In this document: piece after piece, positions 7,757 to 14,940 of the stretch
How the letters are laid out: each line of letters starts with the position of its first letter
Position numbering within the stretch: position 1 is the first letter of the stretch
Assembly (NCBI GenBank): GCA_030373145.1
Contig: JAUCZK010000025.1
Location: 1-36,078 of the forward strand
Length of the DNA stretch: 36,078 nt
Direction: 5' to 3'
Origin: Cyanobium sp. CZS48M
GTDB lineage: Bacteria; Cyanobacteriota; Cyanobacteriia; PCC-6307; Cyanobiaceae
The notes under the pieces: model-generated
The model's database searches: none
Seen by the model: only the letters and a program-made list of their open reading frames with translations
What the model was told of the DNA's origin: nothing
Position numbers and translations under genes: made by a program

Positions 7757-8323
7757 TCATGTGGCAGGTCCCTCCACCAGCCTCTGAACCATCACATAGG
7801 CATCCATGTAGCCCAGTTGCTTGTGGCGAAAGGCCCCCGGCAGGGTGCCGATGATCTGAAAGCCGTTCTGCCGCCAGCAGCGGATGCCGGCCGTGTTGGT
7901 GCTCACCACCAGGTTGAACTGCATGGCCCGAAACCCAAGCCGCCGGGCCTCCTGGAGCGAGTGCTGGCAGAGGCGGCTGCCGATCCCCTGGCGGCGGCAG
8001 TGCTCGGCCACCACATAGCCGGCATTGGCCACATGGGCGCCGAGGGTGAGGGAGTTGGGCCTGATGTAGTAGGTACCCACCACGGCACCTGTGGCAGCGA
8101 TGGCCACCATCACCGCCTGGCTCTGCTCCACCCACAGGGCCCAGGCCTCCGGCTCGGAGATGGCTGGGTCGTGGGGGAAGGTTTCGCCAGCGCGGAACAC
8201 TGGCTCCAGCAGGGCCCACACCGCAGCCCAGTCGGCCGCCTCATAGGCGCGGATCTGCAGCGGCGTGGTGGGCGCGGTCAGCGGCGAGGGGGATCGGGGG
8301 GATGGTGATCCTCTTCCCCCCAT
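7757..8323 (-). CDS. GNAT family N-acetyltransferase
   Basis: A 188-residue acetyl-CoA-dependent N-acetyltransferase. The GNAT fold begins at about residue 22 (LQIRAYEAADWAAV). The acetyl-CoA pyrophosphate loop RRQGIGSR is at 110-117, preceded by strand YVVAEH, and motif B follows (FNLVVSTNTAGIRCWRQNGF). The first 20 residues are Pro/Ser-rich and probably disordered or not translated, but no later start codon fits well. It begins 25 nt after the HupE stop codon, so it could be co-transcribed from the riboswitch-controlled promoter. The substrate is unknown. Confidence 0.87.
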   Translation of the reverse strand: MGGRGSPSPRSPSPLTAPTTPLQIRAYEAADWAAVWALLEPVFRAGETFPHDPAISEPEAWALWVEQSQAVMVAIAATGAVVGTYYIRPNSLTLGAHVANAGYVVAEHCRRQGIGSRLCQHSLQEARRLGFRAMQFNLVVSTNTAGIRCWRQNGFQIIGTLPGAFRHKQLGYMDAYVMVQRLVEGPAT

Positions 8324-8348
8324 CGGGCAAAGAATCTCCGCTTCCGGC

Positions 8349-8954
8349 TCAGCGCATCAGTAACCCGATTGGCCCCAGGGCTGCCACGCCGCCGCAGAGA
8401 GCCAGCAGCACGCACACGCCACGGGTCCAGGCCAAGGGCAGACGCCGCAGCGCCAGGAAGCTGCCGCCGCTCACCAGCACTGAGCCACTGAAGGCCCCCA
8501 GCCACCAGAGCAGGGCGGAGCCGTCGGCCGGAGCTTCCAGGCCGTGGAGCATGGCGTGAACAGCCACCGCTGCGGTCACCAGGGCGGCGCAGGCACCCAG
8601 CTGGGGGCTCTGCTGCGAGTGGAGGCATCGCAGCACCAGCACCGCCACGGCGCTGATCGCCAGGGCTGCGAGAAATTCTTGGGCCGGCAACGTGCCGCCC
8701 ATCGCCCCGAACATGCCGCCGCCAACGGCACCAGCCAGGGCCCAGAGCAGCAGTTGGGCGGAGATGCAGGAGGCAGCTGCCCCCACACCGATCAGCAGCA
8801 ACAGGTGATCGGTGCCGCTGATGGGGTGCAGGAAGCCCGCCGCGATGCCGCCGTGGGCGATGCCATGGGCCTGAGCGGGTTGATCGAGCAGCAGCGCCAG
8901 GGCTGCCGCACCGCCGAACAGGGCCAGGGTTCTGGCCGAGAAGGTCTGGGTCAT
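8349..8954 (-). CDS. hupE: HupE/UreJ-type permease, probable cobalt importer
   Basis: A 201-residue membrane protein of the HupE/UreJ family of nickel or cobalt permeases. A signal-like first helix ends in AQAHG, followed by HGIAHGGIAAGFLHPISGTDH with the conserved metal-site His and Asp residues, then about six hydrophobic helices. The start at 8954 (MTQTFSARTLALFGG) was chosen because the longer frame from 9077 runs through a cobalamin riboswitch. That leader implies control by vitamin B12 and therefore cobalt as the likely substrate, as is known for riboswitch-linked HupE genes. Substrate assignment is inference. Confidence 0.88.
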   Translation of the reverse strand: MTQTFSARTLALFGGAAALALLLDQPAQAHGIAHGGIAAGFLHPISGTDHLLLLIGVGAAASCISAQLLLWALAGAVGGGMFGAMGGTLPAQEFLAALAISAVAVLVLRCLHSQQSPQLGACAALVTAAVAVHAMLHGLEAPADGSALLWWLGAFSGSVLVSGGSFLALRRLPLAWTRGVCVLLALCGGVAALGPIGLLMR

Positions 8955-8995
8955 CGAGAGGTCCGGTCCGCGCCGGGGATGAAGGGGTTGTGCAC

Positions 8996-9124
8996 GGCGA
9001 GCGTTCTGACTGAGGGGGCCATGGCCCCCATCACAGCTGCGGGACAGCGCCGGATTCGGCTCAGGACGAACCTGCACCCCACCGGACTTTCCTCGTTGCC
9101 TCCAGGGAGTGACCCGCTGGAACC
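8996..9124 (-). promoter_or_regulatory. Cobalamin (B12) riboswitch
   Basis: On the minus strand the leader of the HupE gene shows the cobalamin riboswitch core in order: GGTTCC at the 5' side, GAGGAAAGTCCGGTG, a variable stem, GAATCCGGCGCTGTCCCGC with AGCTGTGATG (the B12 box region), a perfect variable hairpin GGGGCC/GGCCCC, and the closing AGTCAGAACGCTCGCC. The spacing fits the RF00174 architecture. About 41 nt of GC-rich sequence separate it from the HupE start and could form the expression platform. When B12 is bound such elements reduce expression. A covariance-model search would settle the exact limits. Confidence 0.88.
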
Positions 9125-9161
9125 GTTGCCTCCATTGTGTGGCGCCGTGACCGCGTGGGCA

Positions 9162-9713
9162 TTACTGGGGGTGGCGGACCAGCCAGCCCAGCATCAGCAG
9201 GGATGCAGCGGTGATCCAGCTGCCACCCACCCTCAGGCCGATGGCCAGCCAACGGCGATGCGGAAGGGCCAGGGCCAGGGAAAGCAGGGTGCTCAGCGCC
9301 GCAATGGCCACGGTCTCCCCCAGCAGGGCTACCAGAGCACCCGCATGGCCGGCCAGTGCCGAGCCCGCCACCAAGGCGAACAGCGAGGTCAGAACGGCAG
9401 CCAGAGTCAACAGCACCACAGGCCGCAGCCGCACCTCCAGGGCCACGAGCAACCCAAGCCCAGCCACCAAGGCGGTGCACAACAGCGCCAGCAGCAGTTC
9501 CGAAGGCAGGGTCAGACCGATCAGGCCCCCCAGCAGCCAGGCCAGTGGCAGCAGCAAGGGCAGGCGATCACCGCAGGGTCTGCCGGCCTGCACGCTCAGC
9601 AACACAAGAGCGATCACCAGCAGCAGATCCGTGGGCTCCAGGAACAGCCGGGCCATCCCATCCCCCCAGGGGCCCAGGCCGGTGGGCGCCAGATGGGCCA
9701 GCGGCAGAGTCAT
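9162..9713 (-). CDS. Polytopic membrane protein in the HupE operon
   Basis: A 183-residue hydrophobic protein with about five to six predicted helices (for example LLLVIALVLLSVQAG, LLPLAWLLGGLIGLTLP, LLALLCTALVAGLGLLVAL). The ATG at 9713 overlaps the TGA of the upstream HupE gene as ATGA, so the two are translationally coupled and probably form one transport unit. A longer frame from 9758 would overlap further and lacks similarity. The helix pattern is reminiscent of HupE-like permeases but the N-terminal HPxSGxDH motif is absent, so I do not assign a family. The riboswitch lies 3' of this gene and controls the next one. Confidence 0.75.
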   Translation of the reverse strand: MTLPLAHLAPTGLGPWGDGMARLFLEPTDLLLVIALVLLSVQAGRPCGDRLPLLLPLAWLLGGLIGLTLPSELLLALLCTALVAGLGLLVALEVRLRPVVLLTLAAVLTSLFALVAGSALAGHAGALVALLGETVAIAALSTLLSLALALPHRRWLAIGLRVGGSWITAASLLMLGWLVRHPQ

Positions 9714-10309
9714 GTCAGGGCCTGCTCCAGAAACCACAGCCCCACCAACGCCACGCAACCGCCGGCCCCCTGCACGAAGCGTCGTCCTCCAGGCCAGCGA
9801 CGCGTCTCGCCCAGCAGGATCCCAACCAGGTGCAGCAGGCCAGTCGCCAGTACAAAGGCCAGGCTGTAGAGGAGGGCGTTGCTGCCGTCGGGCAGTTCAG
9901 CGCCGTGGGCATGGCCGTGAAACACCGCAAAGGAGGCCACGATCAGCGCCGCCAGAGCGAGCGGTGGCCTGAGTTCGAACAGCACCATCAGGCCCATCAC
10001 CAGACCTGAGACGGCGATGCCGATCTCCACCCCAGGAATCGGAACGCCGAGGAGGGCGAGGAGACCACCGAAGGCCATCACCATCGGGAACGCCAACGGC
10101 AGCACCCACAGGGCCGGCGGGCCGAGCACCGCACCCCAGAGGCCCACGGCCACCATCGCCACCACGTGATCGAGGCCCGAGATGGGGTGAAGCAAGCCGG
10201 CAACGAAACCACCACCGGGGTGTGCATCGGCATGGGCCCAGGCAGACGTCGGCACCAGGGCCAGGGCGACACTGGCCAGCAAGGCCCATCGCCAGTGGAT
10301 TCGCTTCAT
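9710..10309 (-). CDS. hupE: HupE/UreJ-type nickel/cobalt permease
   Basis: A 199-residue family member with a cleavable-looking N-terminus (MKRIHWRWALLASVALALVP then AWAHADAH) and the signature HPGGGFVAGLLHPISGLDHV containing conserved His and Asp residues, followed by five to six helices and a second FHGHAHG histidine cluster. The start at 10309 fits the signal peptide better than the longer frame. It shares an operon with two DUF3721 genes upstream and a membrane protein downstream, divergent from a MerR regulator. Unlike the other HupE it has no riboswitch directly ahead, so nickel, or another MerR-sensed metal, is plausible. The metal is not proven. Confidence 0.88.
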   Translation of the reverse strand: MKRIHWRWALLASVALALVPTSAWAHADAHPGGGFVAGLLHPISGLDHVVAMVAVGLWGAVLGPPALWVLPLAFPMVMAFGGLLALLGVPIPGVEIGIAVSGLVMGLMVLFELRPPLALAALIVASFAVFHGHAHGAELPDGSNALLYSLAFVLATGLLHLVGILLGETRRWPGGRRFVQGAGGCVALVGLWFLEQALT

Positions 10310-10366
10310 CAGCCGCAGGCCGTTGCGTTGCATCCTGAATCTGCTGCCCGGCTCCAAGGAATGCCC

Positions 10367-10792
10367 CTATGGAGGGTGCTCGGAGCAGGGCATCCAGAGG
10401 GAGCCCATGGCATGGGCGCCGCTGCAGCCCAGCTGCCGGGCCCGATCCAGAGCCTGCTGGCGGGTTGGGTAGGCCATCAGGTTCGGCGGCGTCTGGCCGG
10501 CGGAACTGTGATGGTGCTGATGCAGGGCACTGGGAGGAGCCCCCAGACGCCGCGGGCCCATGCCCTCGACACCGGCCCACCAGACCCCCATCACGTTCAC
10601 TCCCGCCACCAGCACGCCCATTCCCACGACGCAGGCGTTGAGCACACCCATCCCCACCACGCCAATGCTGATGACCCCCATCGGCACCACGCCGATGCTC
10701 ACCACCCCCATCGGCACGATGCCGATCGAGATGATGCCCAGGGGCGCCACACCGAAGGCGATCCGCTTGGGCTTGTCGCCACATTGCGCCAT
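10367..10792 (-). CDS. DUF3721 protein with decapeptide repeats
   Basis: A 141-residue protein with two parts. Residues 14-78 consist of about six imperfect 10-residue repeats of the form PMGVVSIGVV (first copies PLGIISIGIV, PMGVVSIGVV, PMGVISIGVV, later decaying to GMGVLNACVV and VMGVWWAGVE), a hydrophobic Gly-periodic pattern suggesting a beta-helix or membrane-embedded repeat. After a His-rich linker (HQHHHSS) the C-terminus carries DUF3721: AYPTRQQALDRARQLGCSGAHAMG then WMPCSEH, with conserved Cys and His. It lies between a second DUF3721 gene and HupE in a MerR-divergent operon, which suggests a metal-related role at the membrane. Function is unknown. Confidence 0.8.
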   Translation of the reverse strand: MAQCGDKPKRIAFGVAPLGIISIGIVPMGVVSIGVVPMGVISIGVVGMGVLNACVVGMGVLVAGVNVMGVWWAGVEGMGPRRLGAPPSALHQHHHSSAGQTPPNLMAYPTRQQALDRARQLGCSGAHAMGSLWMPCSEHPP

Positions 10793-10806
10793 GGGAGTGC
10801 TCGGCC

Positions 10807-11061
10807 TCAGTGGGAGGGCCCGGCGGAGCCCTGGCCGTTACCGTGCTGGGCACAGGGCATCCACTGGTTCCCCATCTTGTGAGCACCTCTGCAGTTGAAG
10901 TGCTGCTTGGCGGCTTTCTCCGCTTCTGCCTGGGTTGAGTAGAGGGCTGGCACGCCACCGGAACCGGCTGCTGGAGCGGCCAGGCCAGCGGCTGAGAGCA
11001 GGAGGTTGGCGCCCATCGCGGCTGCCGCCCGGGCTGCCCATGGACTGGAAAGGCTCGACAT
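10807..11061 (-). CDS. Exported DUF3721 protein
   Basis: An 84-residue protein with an N-terminal export signal (hydrophobic ANLLLSAAGLAAPAAG) followed by one DUF3721 domain: LYSTQAEAEKAAKQHFNCRG, AHKMGNQWMPCAQH. The domain has two conserved Cys and two His that could bind a metal, an inference from composition. The ATG at 11061 was chosen because the longer frame from 11271 runs back through the MerR promoter region. It is the first gene of the minus-strand operon, about 130 nt from the dyad next to merR, and is followed 14 nt later by the repeat-bearing DUF3721 gene. Confidence 0.8.
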   Translation of the reverse strand: MSSLSSPWAARAAAAMGANLLLSAAGLAAPAAGSGGVPALYSTQAEAEKAAKQHFNCRGAHKMGNQWMPCAQHGNGQGSAGPSH

Positions 11062-11188
11062 GGAACAGGGAGGGGCGGAGCGAGCGCAGGGATCCCTGCT
11101 GAACACCAAGCCTACCAAAAGCCTCCAGCAGAGCACTCTTGGTGGAGAGCAGTGGCCAGGGCGCCTCTCCGCCTGCCGATGCCTAAAC

Positions 11189-11206
11189 TTGCAAGGCTTC
11201 ATGCAA
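11189..11206. promoter_or_regulatory. Candidate MerR operator (TTGCA-N8-TGCAA)
   Basis: A perfect inverted repeat with 5-bp arms and an 8-bp centre lies in the divergent region between the DUF3721/HupE operon and the MerR gene. It also includes the palindrome CTTGCAAG at its left end. MerR-family proteins bind dyads between the -35 and -10 boxes of such promoters. Clear -35/-10 hexamers are not recognisable on either strand, so the call is tentative. Confidence 0.4.
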
Positions 11207-11221
11207 TGGAGGGTTTTCGAC

Positions 11222-11632
11222 GTGGCCCGCCAGGGATCACTGTCATCGTCGCCTGCTCTCAGCCTGCGCATCGGCGAAGTGGCCAGGCGTACAGGCCTCC
11301 CGGTGAAAACGATCCGCTACTACTGCGACGAGGGACTGCTCCAGCCCAAGGCTCGCTCCGCAGCTGGATACAGGTTGTTTGATCAGGAGAATCTCGCTGA
11401 GCTGACGATTATTCGGGCGCTGCGAGCGATGGATGTGTCGATTCCCGAGTTGGCGAAGATTCTGGAGGTCCGGCGAGCTGGTGTCTGCAACTGCTCTGTC
11501 CTGAAAGACAGCATTGCGGGCAGGATGGAATCAATAGACCTGCGCGTCTCAGAACTCGTTGCTATGAAGAATGAGCTGGCTCGCTTGCTGGACAGCTGGC
11601 AAGACTGCGGTGGCTTCAAGGCTGATCGGTGA
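11222..11632 (+). CDS. MerR-family metal-responsive regulator
   Basis: A 136-residue transcription factor. The winged HTH begins SLRIGEVARRTGLPVKTIRYYCDEG (14-38), followed by the wing AAGYRLFD and a long dimerisation helix. The C-terminal metal loop contains C89 and C91 (AGVCNCSVLK) and C129 (DSWQDCGG), a cysteine pattern of the heavy-metal MerR group. The GTG at 11222 is chosen because GGAGG at 11208-11212 is optimally spaced; ATG 11201 would lie inside the dyad. It is divergent from DUF3721-HupE genes and likely activates them. The metal sensed cannot be named from sequence. Confidence 0.9.
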   Translation: MARQGSLSSSPALSLRIGEVARRTGLPVKTIRYYCDEGLLQPKARSAAGYRLFDQENLAELTIIRALRAMDVSIPELAKILEVRRAGVCNCSVLKDSIAGRMESIDLRVSELVAMKNELARLLDSWQDCGGFKADR

Positions 11633-11637
11633 TCGCC

Positions 11638-11805
11638 ATGGACTTCCGTTTCCGCCGCAGTGCCCGACTGGACCCCCTGTGCTTCAACTTTGGCAAGAGC
11701 GGCCTCAGCTCGATTTCCTTGGGCGGACGTCGGGCATCGTTCAACATCCCAGTAGGCCATTCCGGCGGCACCCGCGCCATGGTGGGGCTGCCCGGCACGG
11801 GGTGA
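11638..11805 (+). CDS. DUF4236 protein, probably frameshifted at its 3' end
   Basis: A 55-residue ORF opening with MDFRFRRSARLDPLCFNFGK and then SGLSSISLGGR, ending in MVGLPGTG. This matches DUF4236, whose members start with M-x-F-R-F-x-R-R and end the domain with GLPGTGLSY or GLPGTGLSW. Here a TGA follows directly after GLPGTG, but one frame over the sequence continues as GVSWSVEHSPEGNQ, as the family expects. A one-base loss in the GGGG run near 11800-11803 would explain this. It starts 5 nt after the MerR stop. Function is unknown. Confidence 0.65.
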   Translation: MDFRFRRSARLDPLCFNFGKSGLSSISLGGRRASFNIPVGHSGGTRAMVGLPGTG

Positions 11806-12157
11806 GCTGGAGTGTCGAACACAGCCCTGAGGGGAATCAACCGGCACCGGCGAGTCTCCTCACTGGCCCGGCAGAGGGACTGTCCGACAGCCGCCGCTTC
11901 CGGCCAGGCCCGCTCGAGGCCTTCAAGCAAGGGTGCCTGGGGTGCTGCCTGAGCAGCTGTTCGCGCCCAGGCTCCCAAGGCCAGCTGCTCTGGGAGCTGA
12001 ACCTGAGTTTTTATTACCCTACGGTCATAGCGGCAAGCTGGTGCAGTTTTCCCTTCGCCCCTTTCCCTGCCTCCATCCCGGCCTGCTCTGCGACTCCCCC
12101 GCCTGCTCCGGCATCGCGTCCGTTCGCCTTCGCACGCTTCTGTCATTCCCACCACCG
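11806..12157 (+). other. Intergenic leader before cydA with DUF4236 remnant
   Basis: The first part (to about 11930) continues the DUF4236 frame in another register (WSVEHSPEGNQPAPASLLTG). The remainder is C-rich and non-coding. An AT-rich patch at 12008-12030 includes CCTACGGTCATA, which weakly resembles the 21-bp element described at 22776 (13 of 21 positions), and may mark the cydAB promoter. Confidence 0.4.
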
Positions 12158-13561
12158 ATGCTTGCCACCTTCGATGTCGTGACCCTGTCACGACTGCAGT
12201 TCGCCCTGACGGCGATTTTCCACATGCTCTGGCCCGTGCTCTCCACCGGCCTGGCCATCTTTCTGGTGGTGCTCGAAGCCATCTGGCTGCGCACCAGCAA
12301 TCCCCTCTACTACCGCCAGGCCCGTTTCTGGGCGAAGCTCTACGTGCTCAATTTCGGCATCGGTGTGGCCTCAGGGCTGCCGATGGAGTTCCAGTTCGGC
12401 ACCAACTGGGCACCGCTATCGGAGTTCGCTGGCGATTTCTTCGGCTCGGTGCTCGGTTTCGAGGGTGCGATGGCCTTCATGCTCGAGGCCGGCTTCCTCG
12501 GGATCATGTTGTTCGGCTGGCAGAAGGTGCCACCAGTGATCCACTTCCTCTCCACCGTGATGGTGGCCTTTGGCGCCAACCTCTCGGTGTTCTGGATCCT
12601 CAGCGCCAACTCCTGGCTGCAGACTCCCGCCGGCGGCACCTTCTCGGATGGTCACTTCCATGTACAGAACTATTTCGCGGCCATCAACAACCCCTTCATG
12701 GTCAAGAGTGTGGTCCACATGGCCCTGGCCACTGTTGAAACCTCGATGCTGGTGGTGGCGGCGATCAGCGCCTGGTCCTTGCTGCGCCACAAGGCGCCGG
12801 AGTTCTTCCTGTTCTCCTTCAAGCTGGCGTTGGTGATCCTGCTGGCGGTGGCGCCGCTGCAGATCCTGGCGGGCCACGAAAGCGCTGTGCAGGTGGCCGA
12901 GCACCAGCCCACCAAATTGGCAGCCATCGAGGCCCTCTGGGACGACCAGGCCGCCGGCACCTCCCCCGCCTGGACCGTGCTGGCCGCTCCCGATGAGGCT
13001 AGCGGCAGCAACCGCTGGAGCCTGCAGGTTCCGCGGGCCTTCAGCTGGATCCTGGAGACGCGGCCACGGCTCAGCCAGACCGTGCGTGGCCTCAACAGCT
13101 GGTCCGCTGATCAGAGGCCCCACATGGTTGGCCTGCTCTTCTATGCCTTCCGGGTGATGGTGGCAATCGGCCTGGCGGCGGCGGCCCTGATGGCGCTCAG
13201 CCTGCTGCTCTGGTGGCGCGGTGGCCTCAGCGCCGAGAGCTTTGCCCGCTGGCCCTGGTTCAGCTGGGCCTGGATCCTTTCAGCACCGGCCGGCTACCTG
13301 GCGATCGAATCGGGCTGGGTGGTGCGCTGCGTGGGCCGCCAGCCCTGGACGGTGTATGGCCAGCTGCGGACCGCCGATGCCGCCTCGGTGCTGCCGGTGG
13401 GAGAGGTGATCACCAGCCTGAGCATCTTCGCTGTTCTTTACACCGTCCTGCTGATCTTCGCGCTCTATTTCGGCTCGCGGATCATCGCCAAGGGGCCGAA
13501 TCTCAGCCTCGAGCCGCCTAACGGCGCTTCCGCCCATCCCGTCTCTACCCCGAGCACCTGA
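12158..13561 (+). CDS. cydA: Cytochrome bd-type quinol oxidase subunit I
   Basis: The 467-residue catalytic subunit of cytochrome bd/cyanide-insensitive oxidase, which reduces oxygen with quinol in the thylakoid or plasma membrane. The N-terminal LSRLQFALTAIFHMLWPVLS carries the conserved heme-ligand histidine (H22), followed by GxPMEFQFGTNW, EAGFLGIMLFGW and VHMALATVETS. At 467 residues it lacks the long Q-loop of E. coli CydA, as in the CIO group. The start at 12158 (MLATFDVVTLSRLQF) fits the family; the longer frame from 11933 does not. It is followed 2 nt later by cydB. Confidence 0.95.
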   Translation: MLATFDVVTLSRLQFALTAIFHMLWPVLSTGLAIFLVVLEAIWLRTSNPLYYRQARFWAKLYVLNFGIGVASGLPMEFQFGTNWAPLSEFAGDFFGSVLGFEGAMAFMLEAGFLGIMLFGWQKVPPVIHFLSTVMVAFGANLSVFWILSANSWLQTPAGGTFSDGHFHVQNYFAAINNPFMVKSVVHMALATVETSMLVVAAISAWSLLRHKAPEFFLFSFKLALVILLAVAPLQILAGHESAVQVAEHQPTKLAAIEALWDDQAAGTSPAWTVLAAPDEASGSNRWSLQVPRAFSWILETRPRLSQTVRGLNSWSADQRPHMVGLLFYAFRVMVAIGLAAAALMALSLLLWWRGGLSAESFARWPWFSWAWILSAPAGYLAIESGWVVRCVGRQPWTVYGQLRTADAASVLPVGEVITSLSIFAVLYTVLLIFALYFGSRIIAKGPNLSLEPPNGASAHPVSTPST

Positions 13562-13563
13562 GT

Positions 13564-14565
13564 ATGGAGTTCCTTGAGCTGTTCATGCCCACGGTCTGGT
13601 TCGTGATCCTGGCGCTGTTCCTCCTTCTCTACGTGATTCTCGATGGCTTCGATCTGGGGGTTGGCATCCTCTCGCTCAGCTCCCCGGGAGAAGAGCAGCG
13701 CACGATCCTGATGACCAGCCTCGGCAATGTGTGGGATGCCAACGAAACATGGCTGGTGCTGATGGGCGGCGCACTGTTCGGGGCTTTCCCGCTGGCCTAC
13801 GGCACCATCCTCAAGGCGCTCTACGGACCCATCTACCTGATGATCCTGGGGCTGATTCTGCGGGCGGTGGCCTTCGAGTTCCGCGAAAACGCCGTCAACA
13901 AACGCCCCTGGAACCTGATGTTCGGGATCGGCAGTGTGGTGGCCGCCGCCTCCCAAGGCATCTGCTTGGGCACGGTGCTTTCCGGCATCCCCACCGATGC
14001 TGCCGGCCACTTCACAGGCTCCGTCTGGATCTGGGTGAACCCCAGCAGCCTACTGGTGGCCCTCACGCTCATCCAGGGCTACGTGTTGATCGGCTCCACC
14101 TACCTGATCATCAAAACCAGCGGTGAGCTGCAGCGGCTGCATGTGCGCACCGCTCGCCTGGCGGCAGCCACCACCCTTGGCGGGGCCCTGCTGATCACGT
14201 TCACAGCGCCTTTCGCGTCGGACGTGCTACGGCAGCGCCTGTTCGATCCCGCGTTTCTGCCCTTCTTCGTGGTGTTGCCATTGTTGGGCATCGCCCTGAT
14301 CGTTCAGCTCTTCCGCAGCCTGGCGCTGCAGCAGGAAGTATGGCCGTTTGTGTACACCGTGCTGCTGTTCATCCTCAGCTTTGCGGGGCTGGGTGTGATG
14401 GTGTTTCCGGCGGTGATCCCGCCGTCAGTCACGATCTTTCAGGCCTCGTCGTCGGTGAGTTCGATGGTGTTCATGCTCACCTTCATCGGCGTACTGATTC
14501 CGATCATGCTCTTTTACAACATCTACAACTACATCGCCTTCCGCGGCAAGGTGTCCGTCGAATAG
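13564..14565 (+). CDS. cydB: Cytochrome bd-type quinol oxidase subunit II
   Basis: The 333-residue structural partner of CydA. Family landmarks are LLLYVILDGFDLGVGILS near the N-terminus, the conserved GNVWDANETWLVLMGGALFG at about 54-73, and LRAVAFEFR. Eight to nine helices are apparent, and the C-terminus reaches the usual position. It starts 2 nt after cydA, so the two form one operon. A bd oxidase helps respire or remove oxygen at low levels and is less sensitive to sulfide than heme-copper oxidases, which fits the sulfide genes in the same window. Confidence 0.95.
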   Translation: MEFLELFMPTVWFVILALFLLLYVILDGFDLGVGILSLSSPGEEQRTILMTSLGNVWDANETWLVLMGGALFGAFPLAYGTILKALYGPIYLMILGLILRAVAFEFRENAVNKRPWNLMFGIGSVVAAASQGICLGTVLSGIPTDAAGHFTGSVWIWVNPSSLLVALTLIQGYVLIGSTYLIIKTSGELQRLHVRTARLAAATTLGGALLITFTAPFASDVLRQRLFDPAFLPFFVVLPLLGIALIVQLFRSLALQQEVWPFVYTVLLFILSFAGLGVMVFPAVIPPSVTIFQASSSVSSMVFMLTFIGVLIPIMLFYNIYNYIAFRGKVSVE

Positions 14566-14678
14566 CGGACCTCCCGCTCATCACACCGATGCCACCCCCA
14601 GCCGCTATGATCCTCACCTGTCCAAATCCATCCCCTTCATCTCATCAAGGGCTGTCAGACTTGGCGAGGAAATGCCAG

Positions 14679-14807
14679 ATGAAACGCAAGTGCCATGCCC
14701 CTGAGCACAACTTGGCTGCCGAGCCTGACTCTCTGCCTGCACAGAAGGCTGCCTTAGCAGCCTTCTGTGCAAGCCCTATCTGTGATAAGCGACCAGTCTG
14801 CGAGTAA
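14679..14807 (+). CDS. Small Cys-containing ORF, 42 aa, uncertain
   Basis: GAGGA at 14666-14670 stands 8 nt before an ATG that opens MKRKCHAPEHNLAAEPDSLP and ends with CASPICDKRPVCE. It has four cysteines and a basic N-terminus. A perfect 14-bp-arm inverted repeat lies inside the coding stretch, which argues either for an RNA structure or against coding. The family is not recognised. Confidence 0.33.
   Translation: MKRKCHAPEHNLAAEPDSLPAQKAALAAFCASPICDKRPVCE
14739..14770. repeat. Perfect 32-bp inverted repeat (strong hairpin)
   Basis: GCACAGAAGGCTGC and GCAGCCTTCTGTGC are exact reverse complements separated by CTTA, giving a 14-bp stem with a tetraloop. It lies between cydB (plus) and cysK (minus), so it may terminate transcription from one or both sides, though no T-run follows on either strand. 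It is also near the left edge of the lower-GC block. Confidence 0.85.
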
Positions 14808-14940
14808 TGCTGGACAACATTCAATTGCCACTATTAAAAACTTGCAGGGTTCATTACTAACGGTTGGTCAGTGAGGGTCAACATGGGGATATTCTTGTTC
14901 ATGCTGATATGGTTGCTCATGAGAGTCTAGGCCTAACGTA

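Noticed and set aside
8544-9869. Large plus-strand frame of 441 residues
   Set aside because: It is antisense to the HupE genes and riboswitch, is Gln/Gly-rich and shows no domain; it is a high-GC shadow.
10640-10760. Short-period DNA repeat considered as a CRISPR-like array
   Set aside because: The 30-bp periodicity is in frame and encodes the decapeptide repeats of the DUF3721 protein; there are no spacers.
9897-10958. Minus-strand frame of 353 residues across HupE and DUF3721 genes
   Set aside because: Out of frame with three recognisable genes on the same strand and without motifs.
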